Shown: piece by piece, positions 49,197 through 59,403 of the stretch
Position numbering within the stretch: position 1 is the stretch's first letter
How the letters are laid out: each line of letters opens with the position of its first letter
NCBI RefSeq assembly: GCF_023502325.1
Contig: NZ_JAMFLZ010000001.1
Location: 776,378-840,377, forward strand
Direction of reading: 5' to 3'
Length of the DNA: 64,000 nt
Source of the DNA: Wocania_A spongiicola
GTDB lineage: Bacteria; Bacteroidota; Bacteroidia; Flavobacteriales; Flavobacteriaceae
Program-made: the position numbers and the translations under genes
Notes under the pieces: generated by a model
Databases searched by the model: none
Told to the model about the DNA's origin: nothing
What the model saw: the letters and a program-made list of their open reading frames with translations, nothing else

Positions 49197-51623
49197 TTAG
49201 TTCATTTGATACAAAATAATAGAGTTGCTATCTCCTTTTGTGACAAATTCAAGATTTCTGTCTTTATCAACATTATCTAAATCAATTAAAGAATTTCCGT
49301 AAACAGGAAAGTTTACTATAGGTTTTGCTTGACTATCGTAGAGGTGTATTTTTTGAGATTGTAAATCGGTAACTGAAACATATATTTTATCATTTAAATA
49401 AAATATTTTTGGATGAGTATAGTTCCCGAAATCAAGTTCAATAGTTCTATTTTTAATACCTAATTTGTTATCTGTTAATGTAACAAGTGTTTTGCTTGTA
49501 GTTTGTAAATGATGATCATTTGAAAGCCTTAAATTTTGAATTGATGTATTACCTCTTGTGTCGATCGTTACTAAATTGCCATTTTGAGTAGTGGTGGTAA
49601 ATTTATTTTTATATAGATAGACGCTTTGGTTTGAAAATCTATTTGAGGTTTTTGGTATTACTCTATTTTTTCCTGTGCGGTCTAAAATATAAAGCTTGTC
49701 TTCAGTTTTAAAAGTTAAATAATCTTTACCACTCATTCTAAAATGGTTGGGTTGGGTTAAAATATTTTTGTTGGCAGATTTAAAGGTAAAGCCATTTACA
49801 ATTTTCGCTTTAACATCGTACATTAAAACATTTTTACCTTGAGTGATAAGTAATCTATAGTTTTTCTTTTTGTCATAATCAAAAACAGATAGCGGTTGTG
49901 TGATTTTGTCATTAAATTTTGCAGGAAATGGAGCTACATCTTTACCGTTTCTATCTATTACATAAACTCTGTTTGGTGTTGCAAATGCAAGCTGAAGCCT
50001 ACCGTTTTTGTATATGTCTATTTGTTCAATGTTTCCTATAACAGCCCCTTGCAATTGTTTTTTCCATAGAACCTTTCCTTTATTTGAAATTAAATACAGT
50101 CTATTATTTACGTCTTGAACAACAATTTCTTTTTGTTTGGTAATATGATTGGTAACAAATTGAGGTTGGTTTAATAAATCTGCATCTAATTTAATATTAA
50201 ATACTTCTGAAATAGAGTTTTGGTAACCTCTAGTCTTAGCTTTTTTAATAATGCCATTAACATGAGCAAAATTAGTGTCATAAATAAATTGTAAAGCCGA
50301 AGCATTATATTTATTTAAATTGTAGTTAGAATTATCTTGAAGATTTTTATTTAGAATGGTTTTTAAAATCGATGGATTTACTATTGTTAATAATGAAGAT
50401 TCGTCACTTAAGTTTTCTTTAATGTCTTTAAAATATGATTGTTCGCTTAAAGTAGTTTTGTTTTGATAATTAGCAATAATATTTTGAAGCATTTCTAAAT
50501 TATCAGCAAACACAAAAAAGTTATCTAATACACAATATTTTGTAGCATTATTAGATGTAATTAAAGGAAAGAAAGTGTTTGAAAACAAATCAGGTTCGCT
50601 AAAATTAAAAATATCAATTTGTCTGTAGCTATCAATAGTACTTAGCTCACTTAGTAAAGCGTCTTTGGTTGCAATAACATCTATTGAATTTAATATTACG
50701 GCATGCTTTTCGTCTTCGTAAATCACTCCAACTTCTGTAATGTTATCAAAAAGAGTAGAAGAAACGATAGAGTCTTTTCTATTGAATTTTTTTAAGTTGG
50801 TTTTAAAAAGGTTATAATCACTAAATGTAAAACTCATAAAACCATCACTGTTTGATGGTGTTATATTTTGAATTTGATTTTCTTGCGGAATGTTGTTTTT
50901 AAAAATGTTAATTAAACTTTTTGAAGAATCCTTTGCTTTTGTTATACCGTTTATTAGAATTTCATCCTGACTGATATCAGTATCTATGGCTAAGTAATTT
51001 GAAAAATTATTAAAGCTGATGGAATCTTCAATAAAAAATGATTTTATAAATTTATTTTCAGATTCAATTATAATAGATAAGGATTTGTCTTTACTTATTG
51101 TATTATAAATTTTTTCTAATTCAATAGTTGTGTCAGAATTTAAAAAAGCGTCGTCCACTATTTTTTTTGAAGACGATGCGAAAAACATACTATCAATTAC
51201 TGTACTATAAAACGTGTTGTTGTTTAGTTTAGATTTTATGATAGATTTATTTTTATAGGTAATTGTTTCTTCAATGTAGTTTGATAAAGAATCTCTTTTA
51301 AATAAATTTTTGTGGTATTTTGTAATTATTGAATATTGAAGACTGTCGTTTTCTCCATTTGAAAAACAAATTAGCATTTCGTCTTTTGGAAAGAGAAGAG
51401 ATAGAGATTCTAATTTACTTTCTGTATGATTAAAAGTATTTGCTTTTGCCAATTTTTGGATAAAGTCACTATTTTGAATATCGCTTTTTAAACTTTCAAT
51501 ATTTGAAGTTTTTATAATTACCGATGTTTCATTTGGGATAAAGTGAATTAACTTGGTTCGGTTTTTTTTGTTGTTCGAGCAACTAAGTGTAATTAATAAG
51601 AGGGCTAGGCAAAAGAATCTCAT
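49197..51623 (-). CDS. Large lipoprotein of unknown function with C-terminal beta-propeller-like region
   Basis: 808 residues. Lipoprotein signal with Cys15 (ITLSC-SNN). Residues 20 to about 470 carry no recognised domain (rich in Ser, Asn, Phe). The C-terminal half (about 485-808) has repeated blades of PQQ/WD-like type: GKVLWKKQLQGAVIGNIEQIDIYKNGRLQLAF, NRVYVIDRNGKDV, KLYILDRTGKNRV, KIHLYDSQAKPI, ending NRNLEFVTKGDSNSIILYQ-like strand. No enzymatic motif. The rnhB gene lies 90 bp upstream on the same strand. I believe this pairing occurs in other Flavobacteriaceae, but the function is unknown. Confidence 0.7.
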   Translation of the reverse strand: MRFFCLALLLITLSCSNNKKNRTKLIHFIPNETSVIIKTSNIESLKSDIQNSDFIQKLAKANTFNHTESKLESLSLLFPKDEMLICFSNGENDSLQYSIITKYHKNLFKRDSLSNYIEETITYKNKSIIKSKLNNNTFYSTVIDSMFFASSSKKIVDDAFLNSDTTIELEKIYNTISKDKSLSIIIESENKFIKSFFIEDSISFNNFSNYLAIDTDISQDEILINGITKAKDSSKSLINIFKNNIPQENQIQNITPSNSDGFMSFTFSDYNLFKTNLKKFNRKDSIVSSTLFDNITEVGVIYEDEKHAVILNSIDVIATKDALLSELSTIDSYRQIDIFNFSEPDLFSNTFFPLITSNNATKYCVLDNFFVFADNLEMLQNIIANYQNKTTLSEQSYFKDIKENLSDESSLLTIVNPSILKTILNKNLQDNSNYNLNKYNASALQFIYDTNFAHVNGIIKKAKTRGYQNSISEVFNIKLDADLLNQPQFVTNHITKQKEIVVQDVNNRLYLISNKGKVLWKKQLQGAVIGNIEQIDIYKNGRLQLAFATPNRVYVIDRNGKDVAPFPAKFNDKITQPLSVFDYDKKKNYRLLITQGKNVLMYDVKAKIVNGFTFKSANKNILTQPNHFRMSGKDYLTFKTEDKLYILDRTGKNRVIPKTSNRFSNQSVYLYKNKFTTTTQNGNLVTIDTRGNTSIQNLRLSNDHHLQTTSKTLVTLTDNKLGIKNRTIELDFGNYTHPKIFYLNDKIYVSVTDLQSQKIHLYDSQAKPIVNFPVYGNSLIDLDNVDKDRNLEFVTKGDSNSIILYQMN

Positions 51624-51641
51624 GCAAGTAATTAATTTTTA

Positions 51642-51649
51642 CAAACCTA
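51642..51649 (-). promoter_or_regulatory. -7 box TAGGTTTG for the large lipoprotein gene
   Basis: Exact TAnnTTTG on the reverse strand, 18 bp before ATG 51623. It suggests transcription separate from rnhB. Confidence 0.5.
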
Positions 51650-51713
51650 CATATTTTTCATTTTAAAAAATATAGAAAGTCTTATAAAGTAAACTAGGAT
51701 TATTACAATAAAC

Positions 51714-52313
51714 CTAAATATCTAATTTTAATTGATTGGGTAATAATCTAAACGATTTTCTGTGATATTTTGTTATACCATATTTTTTAATGGCTTCTCT
51801 GTGCTCTTTAGTTGGGTATCCTTTATTTTTTTTCCAGTTATACATAGGGAATTCTTCATGAATTTTATTCATATAAATATCACGATATGTTTTTGCTAAA
51901 ACAGAAGCAGCGGCAATGCTTAAGTATTTACTATCTCCTTTAATAATAGTTTTGTATGATACATTATTATAAGGTTTAAACTTATTACCATCAACTATTA
52001 TAAATTCTGGAACTTGTTTAAGTTTGTCAATTGATTTGTGCATAGCTAAAATTGAAGCATTAAGAATATTAATGGTATCAATATCTTCTTGAAAAACATG
52101 AGCAACTCCAAAGGTTAAGGCATCGGTTTCTATAATAGGTTTTAATTTATCTCTTTTTGTTTCGCTAAGTTGCTTAGAATCATTTAGAATATGGTTAGAA
52201 AAATTTTGAGGAAGGATAACCGCAGCAGCAGTTACAGGTCCAGCAAGACAGCCTCGTCCCGCTTCGTCAGTTCCACACTCCAACACCTTGCTTGAGTAAT
52301 TATTTAGCAACAT
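51714..52313 (-). CDS. rnhB: Ribonuclease HII
   Basis: 199 residues, usual length. It cleaves RNA in RNA/DNA hybrids and single ribonucleotides. Acidic catalytic set: Asp16-Glu17 in GTDEAGRGCLAGPV, Asp108 in IIVDGN, Asp127 in KGDSKY. SIAAASVLAKTYRD follows, as in the family. Preceded by a -7 box at 52338-52331. Confidence 0.95.
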   Translation of the reverse strand: MLLNNYSSKVLECGTDEAGRGCLAGPVTAAAVILPQNFSNHILNDSKQLSETKRDKLKPIIETDALTFGVAHVFQEDIDTINILNASILAMHKSIDKLKQVPEFIIVDGNKFKPYNNVSYKTIIKGDSKYLSIAAASVLAKTYRDIYMNKIHEEFPMYNWKKNKGYPTKEHREAIKKYGITKYHRKSFRLLPNQLKLDI

Positions 52314-52330
52314 TTATATATAAATATTGT

Positions 52331-52338
52331 CAAATCTA
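52331..52338 (-). promoter_or_regulatory. -7 box TAGATTTG for rnhB
   Basis: Exact TAnnTTTG on the reverse strand, 17 bp before ATG 52313. The rest of the 283 bp rnhB-susC gap holds no ORF; it is very A/T-rich. Confidence 0.5.
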
Positions 52339-52571
52339 TAATTTTTATGGGTAATTATTATGCACACATAATATATTTATGTTGTTTTTTGCGAAAATCA
52401 CAGTGCTTGTTGTTAAATTCGGAATTTTTACCATGTATTTTGATGTAATATTAAATATTTTGTTTGTTTTTTTGTTAAATGCGTATTATGCTAAATGTTA
52501 ATTCTTACTTCTCTTAACATTTTTTTAAGGTATTTCTTTGTTTATTTAATATATTATTAAGATGTTTGTGG

Positions 52572-52584
52572 TTGACTAACTCAA
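52572..52584 (+). promoter_or_regulatory. Leader motif TTGACTAACTCAA upstream of susC
   Basis: A 13-base sequence starting 3 bp after a TTTG, 12 bp before ATG 52597. The same 13 bases, 2 bp after an exact TATATTTG box, precede the lipoprotein gene at 59404. It probably marks the transcript 5' end. Confidence 0.5.
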
Positions 52585-52596
52585 AATAATTGTTAT

Positions 52597-55500
52597 ATGA
52601 AATTAAAGTTGACATGGTTGTTAACGCTAATAATGGCGTTTTCAATTCAATTCTCTAATGCACAAGAGAAATCTATTTCGGGAGAAGTAACATCATCTAT
52701 TGATGGTTTACCATTGCCTGGAGTAAGCGTAATAGTAAAAGGAACGACAAGGGGAGCACAAACAGATTTTGATGGTAAGTATACCATTAGTGGATCTGCT
52801 GGTGAAGTTCTTGTTTTTTCATTTATAGGAATGAAGAATGCTGAAGCGACTATCGGAGCAAGCAATACAATTAATATGTCTTTAGATGAAGATGTAGCTG
52901 CTTTAGATGAAGTTGTAGTTGTTGCTTATGGTACACAAACTAAGCAATCAATTGTAGGTTCTGTTGGTGTTGTATCAAGTACTACAATTGAAAATCAACA
53001 AGTAACGTCGCCATTAAGAGCATTACAAGGAGCTGTTCCTGGTGTAAGTCTTATAACCGCTGGTGGACAACCTGGTACTAACCCTACTATACGTATTAGA
53101 GGTTTTGGTAGTCTTAACGCATCTGCTGCGCCACTTATTATTTTAGATGGGGCTGCGTATAATGGAAACATTAACGCTATAAGTCAGGACCAAATAGAAT
53201 CAATGTCTGTTCTTAAAGATGCATCTTCTACATCACTTTATGGATCTAGAGGTGCTAATGGTGTAATTGTAATTACAACAAAGAAAGGTAGAAAGAATTC
53301 TGCACCTAAGGTTACAATCAGATCTCAAATTGGTTTATCTAACCCAACGGTAGGTTTGCATGATTTGGCAAGTGTTGATGACCAGTTCAGATATACATGG
53401 GAGGCTTTAAAAAATACTAATCAATTTGTATTAGGTCAATCTGCAACTGATGCGGCTCAAAATGCATCAAATGGTCTTGTAGATTATTTTGGATATAACC
53501 CTTACAACGTTGCAAACCCTGTAGATGCTAATGGTAACTTAACTACGGCTAATAAATTATGGGAAAATAGTTGGGAAGATGAAGTGATTAGAAATGATGT
53601 ATTAAGAGTAAATCATAACATTAGCTTATCTGGTGGTGATGATAAATCTACTTACTTTATGTCTTTTGATTATTTAAATGATGAAGGACCAGTGATTAAG
53701 TCTAATTTTGAAAGAATTTCAGCTCGTGTTAATTTAGAATCACAAGTAAGTGAAAGATTCAAAGTAGGTTTTAATACAAGTTTTTCTCGTTCAACTTCTG
53801 GAACTCCAGATCAAACTTCTGGAAGTACAACACAAGCTATTTCTTGGATATATAATGTATCAGACGTATATCCTGTATATGCAAGAGATGGTAATGGTCA
53901 GCTGTTAAGAGATACTGCTGGTGATGTTTTTTACGATTTAGGTAATGGATTTACTCCAGGGCAATCAGTTAATAATGTTAGACCTTCAAATGGTGGTGAA
54001 AACATATTAGCTAGTATTTTCTTGGGTAGAGAAAATAGAAGACGTACAAGTTATTTAGGTAACGCTTTTGCAGAGATAAAATTATTTGAAGGATTAACTT
54101 TTAGAACTAATCTTAGTTACGAAAACTACTTATTTGATTCATTTAGTTTTGATGATGATTTATTTAGTTTTGCTACAAACCTTGGTGGTAGAGTAGATCA
54201 AGATAGAGATATTACAACTACTTTAAATGCAGTTCAATCTTTAAATTTCACTAAGTCTTTTGGAAATCATAATTTTTCTGCAGACCTTATAACTGAAGCC
54301 TACACTTTTGAATTTGACGATTTAGGAGCTCAAGGAACTGGATTTTTACCTAATGTAGAAGTGCTAGACGGTGCAACAAGCCCAGAAAGTGTTGAAGGTA
54401 ATACAGTTATGGAAAGATTAAATAGTTATTTAGGAAGATTAACTTACAACTTTAATGAGAAGTATTACTTAGAAGGATCTTTTAGACGTGATGGATCTAC
54501 AAGATTTTCTGAAGAAACTAGATGGGGTAACTTTTTCTCTGTCGGTGGTTCTTGGATAGTATCTAATGAAGGTTTTTTAAGTGATAGTAATACGTTAACG
54601 TATTTAAAGTTTAGAGGATCATATGGTGAATTAGGAAATAATCAAATATTCATTTCTGGTTCTAACCCTCTTGCGCAAGATTATTTCCCATACCAATCTG
54701 TGTTTAATTTAGGATGGAATAACGAAGGTAATACTGGTGTATTACTAGGTGGTGTTGCAGATCCTACTATTAGCTGGGAAAAAACATCTTCTACAAATAT
54801 AGGTGTGGACTTTGAATTGTTTAACGGAACAATTTCGGGTACTGTAGATTATTATAGCAAAGAATCGGTTGACTTAATTTATGATAAACCAATTCCTTCA
54901 TCTACAGGTGTTTCTGAAATTACTACTAATATTGGTAGTATCAAGAATTCAGGATGGGAAGTAACGCTTAATTCTATAAACGTTAGTACTGATGACTTTA
55001 GCTGGTCTTCTGGAATTAACTTCTCTTTAGATAAAAATGAGATTACAGAGTTAACTCAAGATGAATTTATCAATGGGTCTAAACTTTGGAAAGTTGGTAA
55101 TTCTATTTTTGATTTTTATATTGATGAGTGGGCTGGAGTTGATCCTGCTGACGGATTCGGTATGTGGTATATGGATGTTTTAGATGCAAATGGTAATGTT
55201 ATTGATAAAGTTACGACTAAAGATAATGACCAAGCAACACGTTACCAACAAGGGTCTTCATTGCCAGATATTTATGGTGGTTTTACTAACACAATTAGAT
55301 ATAAGCAATTTGACTTGAGTATTTTAGCTAACTTTAGCTTTGGTGGATATTTATTAGATTCTGATTATTCAGGATTGATTAATCAATTCCAAAATCCAGG
55401 ATCTAATCATCATGTAGATGTAGTTAATAGATGGCAGAACCCTGGAGATATAACAGATTATCCTTTATTATTAACAGGAAACAATAATCATTCATCTAGA

Positions 55501-55746
55501 TCTACAAGATTTTTATTTAAAAATGATTATATAAGATTGAAAAGTTTAACTTTTGGTTACAACTTACCTGAGTCAGTATTAGAAAAAATAGGATTCAGTC
55601 AAGTAAGATTATTCTTGCAAGCTGATAACATTTTAACTTGGCAATCGCATAAAGGAATTGATCCAGAACAGGCTTTTAATGGTTTAACAAATAACAGATC
55701 TCCGTTAGCTAAAACTATTACAACTGGTGCTATTTTACAATTTTAA
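52597..55746 (+). CDS. SusC/RagA-family TonB-linked outer-membrane transporter
   Basis: 1049 residues. Signal peptide (to about 23, FSNAQ). Carboxypeptidase-regulatory-like domain at about 26-112 (ISGEVTSSIDGLPLPGVSVIVKGTTRG), plug domain (about 115-235) with the SusC signature SVLKDASSTSLYGSRGANGVIVITTKKG, then a 22-strand barrel ending in aromatic Phe (TTGAILQF). It imports glycans or peptides captured by the partner SusD, energised by ExbBD-TonB such as that encoded at 19496-21475. The susD gene follows by 14 bp. Substrate not deducible: no glycoside hydrolase is adjacent. Confidence 0.95.
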   Translation: MKLKLTWLLTLIMAFSIQFSNAQEKSISGEVTSSIDGLPLPGVSVIVKGTTRGAQTDFDGKYTISGSAGEVLVFSFIGMKNAEATIGASNTINMSLDEDVAALDEVVVVAYGTQTKQSIVGSVGVVSSTTIENQQVTSPLRALQGAVPGVSLITAGGQPGTNPTIRIRGFGSLNASAAPLIILDGAAYNGNINAISQDQIESMSVLKDASSTSLYGSRGANGVIVITTKKGRKNSAPKVTIRSQIGLSNPTVGLHDLASVDDQFRYTWEALKNTNQFVLGQSATDAAQNASNGLVDYFGYNPYNVANPVDANGNLTTANKLWENSWEDEVIRNDVLRVNHNISLSGGDDKSTYFMSFDYLNDEGPVIKSNFERISARVNLESQVSERFKVGFNTSFSRSTSGTPDQTSGSTTQAISWIYNVSDVYPVYARDGNGQLLRDTAGDVFYDLGNGFTPGQSVNNVRPSNGGENILASIFLGRENRRRTSYLGNAFAEIKLFEGLTFRTNLSYENYLFDSFSFDDDLFSFATNLGGRVDQDRDITTTLNAVQSLNFTKSFGNHNFSADLITEAYTFEFDDLGAQGTGFLPNVEVLDGATSPESVEGNTVMERLNSYLGRLTYNFNEKYYLEGSFRRDGSTRFSEETRWGNFFSVGGSWIVSNEGFLSDSNTLTYLKFRGSYGELGNNQIFISGSNPLAQDYFPYQSVFNLGWNNEGNTGVLLGGVADPTISWEKTSSTNIGVDFELFNGTISGTVDYYSKESVDLIYDKPIPSSTGVSEITTNIGSIKNSGWEVTLNSINVSTDDFSWSSGINFSLDKNEITELTQDEFINGSKLWKVGNSIFDFYIDEWAGVDPADGFGMWYMDVLDANGNVIDKVTTKDNDQATRYQQGSSLPDIYGGFTNTIRYKQFDLSILANFSFGGYLLDSDYSGLINQFQNPGSNHHVDVVNRWQNPGDITDYPLLLTGNNNHSSRSTRFLFKNDYIRLKSLTFGYNLPESVLEKIGFSQVRLFLQADNILTWQSHKGIDPEQAFNGLTNNRSPLAKTITTGAILQF

Positions 55747-55760
55747 AAAAAAAGAAAAAG

Positions 55761-57200
55761 ATGAAAAGTAATTTTAACTTAAAAAATATAAAGAGAGGTT
55801 TCCTCCTTATGTTTACAGCTTTCGCATTGATGACGAGCTGTCAAAAAGAATTTTTAGAAGAACCAAAAAACACAAATGGTGTTACTGCTGATGTAGTATT
55901 TGCTGATCGTGCTGTTGTAGAGTCTTATATTACTGGTATTCTAAGAAACTTTAGAGCGCAGTATACTACAGTTGATACTGGAGGTTTATATGCGATGTAT
56001 TTTGCTAGAACAGTAAAAGGTAATGATATTATCCAATCACCAAACTGGTATCGTTTTGATTATGGACATGAAAATAGAGAGCCAAATTATAGACGTACAA
56101 TCTTTAACTGGGATTATAACTATGATAATGTTAACCAAGCGAATGTTCTTATTCAAGGTGTTGAAAACAGTACTTTAGATGATGTATCTAAAAGAGAGTT
56201 TATTGCAGTTGGAAAAACGTTAAGAGCGTTCCATTATTTTCAGTTAGCATTAGAGTTCGCACCTAATTATACTACAGATCCTTCGGCTTCTAGGTTACCA
56301 ATTTATACTGAGCCAGCAACTGGAGCTTCTGAAGGTAATCCAACAAGTCCTACTAGCGAAGTATATGCTTTAATATTATCTGATTTAAAAGCGGCAATCG
56401 CTGATTTACCAGATTCACGTTTAGGAAAAAGTTATATTAATAAAGCTGTAGCGCAAGGTATCTTATCTCGTGTGCTTTTAGTGACTCAAGATGATTGGGC
56501 ATTAGCTTCTTCGTCTGCTAGAGCAGCTTACGGAGGTAATGCAGCATCAGCTGTTGTATCTACAAACTGGGGCGCAGGTTTTACTGATTTAGGAGATCAA
56601 GAATGGTTATGGGGTATGTACCAAGATGCTAATGAAACTAATTTCTTTTATGCGGCACCACACGTAATGACAGATCACTTAACACTATCTTATCAAGCAA
56701 CTTATGTAAATACAAATTTTGTTTCTGAGTTTGCTGCTACAGATGTTAGAAGATTATTTTTCGATATTTATGGTTCTTCTACTCCTTACAGAGAATTTAT
56801 TACAACAAAGTTTGCATTTACTTTTGATACTGATTTACCAATTATGAGAAAATCTGAAATGGTATTAATTGATGCTGAAGCTCAAGCAAGAATGGGTAAT
56901 GACGGTCCTGCACAAGATTTATTATTTGCTTTACAATCTGCTAGAGATGGTAGTGCTGTAAAATCTACAAGTACTGGAGCGGCTCTTATGGATGAGATTT
57001 TACTTGAAAGACGTAAAGAGTTATATGGAGAATTTGGAGTTGAATGGTTTGATGCTAAAAGAACAAGAAGTGCTATTGTAAGAGATCCTGAGCATAGAGT
57101 TGTACTTACTGTACCAGCTGATAGCGAATTATTTTACTTAAAAATTCCAGAAAAAGAAATTGATGCTAATCCTAATATTGATGAGTCTATCAATAACTAA
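55761..57200 (+). CDS. SusD/RagB-family nutrient-binding lipoprotein
   Basis: 479 residues. Lipoprotein signal with Cys27 (ALMTSC-QKE). SusD-type TPR-like helices follow (ANVLIQGVENSTLDDVSKREFIAVGKTLRAFHYFQLALEF), and the C-terminal signature is LDEILLERRKELYGEFGVEWFDAKR (as MDEILLERRKEL...). It caps the SusC barrel and binds substrate at the cell surface. Length and order are typical of the pair. A strong terminator at 57231 separates it from the subtilase gene. Confidence 0.94.
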   Translation: MKSNFNLKNIKRGFLLMFTAFALMTSCQKEFLEEPKNTNGVTADVVFADRAVVESYITGILRNFRAQYTTVDTGGLYAMYFARTVKGNDIIQSPNWYRFDYGHENREPNYRRTIFNWDYNYDNVNQANVLIQGVENSTLDDVSKREFIAVGKTLRAFHYFQLALEFAPNYTTDPSASRLPIYTEPATGASEGNPTSPTSEVYALILSDLKAAIADLPDSRLGKSYINKAVAQGILSRVLLVTQDDWALASSSARAAYGGNAASAVVSTNWGAGFTDLGDQEWLWGMYQDANETNFFYAAPHVMTDHLTLSYQATYVNTNFVSEFAATDVRRLFFDIYGSSTPYREFITTKFAFTFDTDLPIMRKSEMVLIDAEAQARMGNDGPAQDLLFALQSARDGSAVKSTSTGAALMDEILLERRKELYGEFGVEWFDAKRTRSAIVRDPEHRVVLTVPADSELFYLKIPEKEIDANPNIDESINN

Positions 57201-57230
57201 GGACTAGTCTTAATTTATAAATTATATAGT

Positions 57231-57273
57231 ATGGAGTAGTTTTTAAGCACTAAAAACTACTCCATTTTTTTTA
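57231..57273 (+). terminator. Terminator after susCD
   Basis: Perfect 15-bp stem ATGGAGTAGTTTTTA / TAAAAACTACTCCAT, loop AGCAC, eight T's. The strongest terminator in the window. Confidence 0.92.
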
Positions 57274-57344
57274 TAGATTAATAATTAACTAATTTTTTAC
57301 CAACCATTAAAAATTATTTTATTAATGAATTATATAAATAAGAA

Positions 57345-59285
57345 ATGAAAAGAAAACTACTTTTTAGTTTATTGTTATTATTTGGTTTTATAGTAGCGGC
57401 GCAAACAGATGCTGAAATAAAAAAAATTACTGAAACTTATAATAAAGAAAATATAGATGACCTTAAAGCTGAGTTACTTAATAAGTATTTAGAAAGAGAA
57501 AGCAGGATTGAAAATTATTTGAAATCATATAAAGCACTTGGTAGAAAGTATAAAAATAAAGGTAAAACTTACGATATTTATGATATTGTAGATGGGAACC
57601 CTATTTATAGAACAACCCACAATGTAAATAGTGCCATTGGTACGAAAACTAATAGAATACAACCTGGAGGAAGCTTGGGGTTAAGTTTGGAAGGAGAAAA
57701 TATGAATATTGGGGTATGGGATGAAGAAAGCGTGCGTGGTACTCATGATGAATTTAAGGACGATCAAATAGTTCCACAATCTAGAGTTGAATATCCTGAA
57801 TTTCCTGGAGGTTTTTTTGGACCAATAAGTGATCATGCAACACATGTAGCTGGTACTCTAATGGGTAAAGGAGCAGATGCAAGTGCTAAAGGAATGGCCC
57901 CTAAAGCAACTTTGAGATCTTTTGATTGGACTATAGATGATACTGAAGCTCTTAATGAAGCTTCAAACGGCTTACTGATTTCCAATCATTCTTACGGTGT
58001 TCCTATATTTACAAACGGAGGGACACAGCAAATCACAGCTGCTAATATTGGAGCTTATACAGCTAATGCTAGAACATGGGATCAAGTAGCCTTCTCTTCT
58101 CCATTCTATTTAGCTGTAAAATCTGCTGGTAATGAAGGAACTGATACATATACTGGAGGTTTGGGTACAGGTTATGATAAATTAACAGGAAATAAAACCG
58201 CTAAAAATAATTTGGTAGTTGCAAATGCAAACCCATTTTTTAATGCAACGACTGGAGAAATAACAGTTTTAGCAATAAATTCAGGAAGTAGCCAAGGGCC
58301 TACTGATGATTTTAGAATTAAACCAGATATTGCAGGTGATGGAACTAATGTATACTCACCAACATCTGGGTCGAACACAGAGTACTCAACTTTTTCAGGC
58401 ACATCAATGGCATCACCTAATGTAGCTGGAACTTGTTTATTACTACAAGAGTATTATAATCAGCTAAACTCAAATTATATGAGAGCTGCAACATTAAAAG
58501 GCTTGGTTTGTCATACAGCAATTGATGGCGGAAATAAAGTAGGACCAGATCCTGTTTTTGGCTGGGGTTTACTTAACGCTGAAGATGCAGCTAATGCAAT
58601 TAAAGATGATAATGATGGAACAGCTAAAATAGATGAGCTAACCTTAAATAATAGTGGTACATATACATACCAATTCTCTTCAGCAGGAACAGGACCAATT
58701 AGTGCTACCATTTGTTGGACAGACCCTGCAGGAGATACATCTTCAAGCCCAGGTAATGTTTTAACACCTAGATTAGTTAATGATTTAGATTTAAGAATAG
58801 AAGATTCAGGCGCTACAACTTTTACTCCATGGAAGTTAGATAATACTAATGTAGCTGCTGCTGCCATTAAAGGAGATAATAATGTTGATAATATTGAAAG
58901 AATTGATATTGCCACTTCTGTAGCTGGAAATTATACATTAACGGTAACTCATAAAGGAACGTTAACTAATGGTTCTCAAGCATTTTCTTTAATTTTAACA
59001 GGAGCTAATTTAACATTAGGCGTATCAGATAAATTAATATCTAATGTAACGGTTTGGCCTAATCCAACAAATGATAAGTTAAATTTAAACTTTGATTCTA
59101 AAAGTGAAAAATCTACAATTCGTTTGTATGATTTACAAGGACGTGAAGTATATAAGAAAAGCTTAAAAGAAGCATCGTCAAAGATTAATCATTCAATTGA
59201 TACAAAAGCATTTTATTCTGGAGTATATTTTTTAAATATCCAGAACGGTAACGCAATTTTTAATAAGAAAGTTGTTATCGAATAA
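57345..59285 (+). CDS. Secreted S8 (subtilisin-like) serine protease with T9SS type A sorting domain
   Basis: 646 residues. Signal peptide to about 20. Catalytic triad: Asp126 in IGVWDEESV, His167 in SDHATHVAGT, Ser354 in FSGTSMASPNVAG. The oxyanion Asn lies in SAGNEGTD. A beta domain follows (about 430-560, TYTYQFSSAGTGPISATICWTDPAGD, P-domain-like). The last ~80 residues (NVTVWPNPTNDKLNLNF, LYDLQGREVYKKSL, SGVYFLNIQ, KKVVIE) are the T9SS type A CTD. An extracellular protease whose peptide products could feed the upstream SusCD. Confidence 0.92.
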   Translation: MKRKLLFSLLLLFGFIVAAQTDAEIKKITETYNKENIDDLKAELLNKYLERESRIENYLKSYKALGRKYKNKGKTYDIYDIVDGNPIYRTTHNVNSAIGTKTNRIQPGGSLGLSLEGENMNIGVWDEESVRGTHDEFKDDQIVPQSRVEYPEFPGGFFGPISDHATHVAGTLMGKGADASAKGMAPKATLRSFDWTIDDTEALNEASNGLLISNHSYGVPIFTNGGTQQITAANIGAYTANARTWDQVAFSSPFYLAVKSAGNEGTDTYTGGLGTGYDKLTGNKTAKNNLVVANANPFFNATTGEITVLAINSGSSQGPTDDFRIKPDIAGDGTNVYSPTSGSNTEYSTFSGTSMASPNVAGTCLLLQEYYNQLNSNYMRAATLKGLVCHTAIDGGNKVGPDPVFGWGLLNAEDAANAIKDDNDGTAKIDELTLNNSGTYTYQFSSAGTGPISATICWTDPAGDTSSSPGNVLTPRLVNDLDLRIEDSGATTFTPWKLDNTNVAAAAIKGDNNVDNIERIDIATSVAGNYTLTVTHKGTLTNGSQAFSLILTGANLTLGVSDKLISNVTVWPNPTNDKLNLNFDSKSEKSTIRLYDLQGREVYKKSLKEASSKINHSIDTKAFYSGVYFLNIQNGNAIFNKKVVIE

Positions 59286-59358
59286 ATTTTATAACTAAAA
59301 ACTGTGCAGATACTGCATATATAAACGATTCTGAATATGATATTTATAAAATAAATAT

Positions 59359-59381
59359 TATATTTGGCTTGACTAACTCAA
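59359..59381 (+). promoter_or_regulatory. Promoter box TATATTTG with leader motif TTGACTAACTCAA
   Basis: Exact -7 box at 59359-59366, then GC, then the same 13-base leader as upstream of susC (59369-59381). The leader runs 22 bp to ATG 59404. Confidence 0.55.
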
Positions 59382-59403
59382 TAAATAATTAAAAAATTAC
59401 ATT

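Noticed and set aside
58511..58915. 134-codon reverse-strand ORF in the subtilase gene
   Set aside because: Shadow of the coding strand; no start context or homology recognised.
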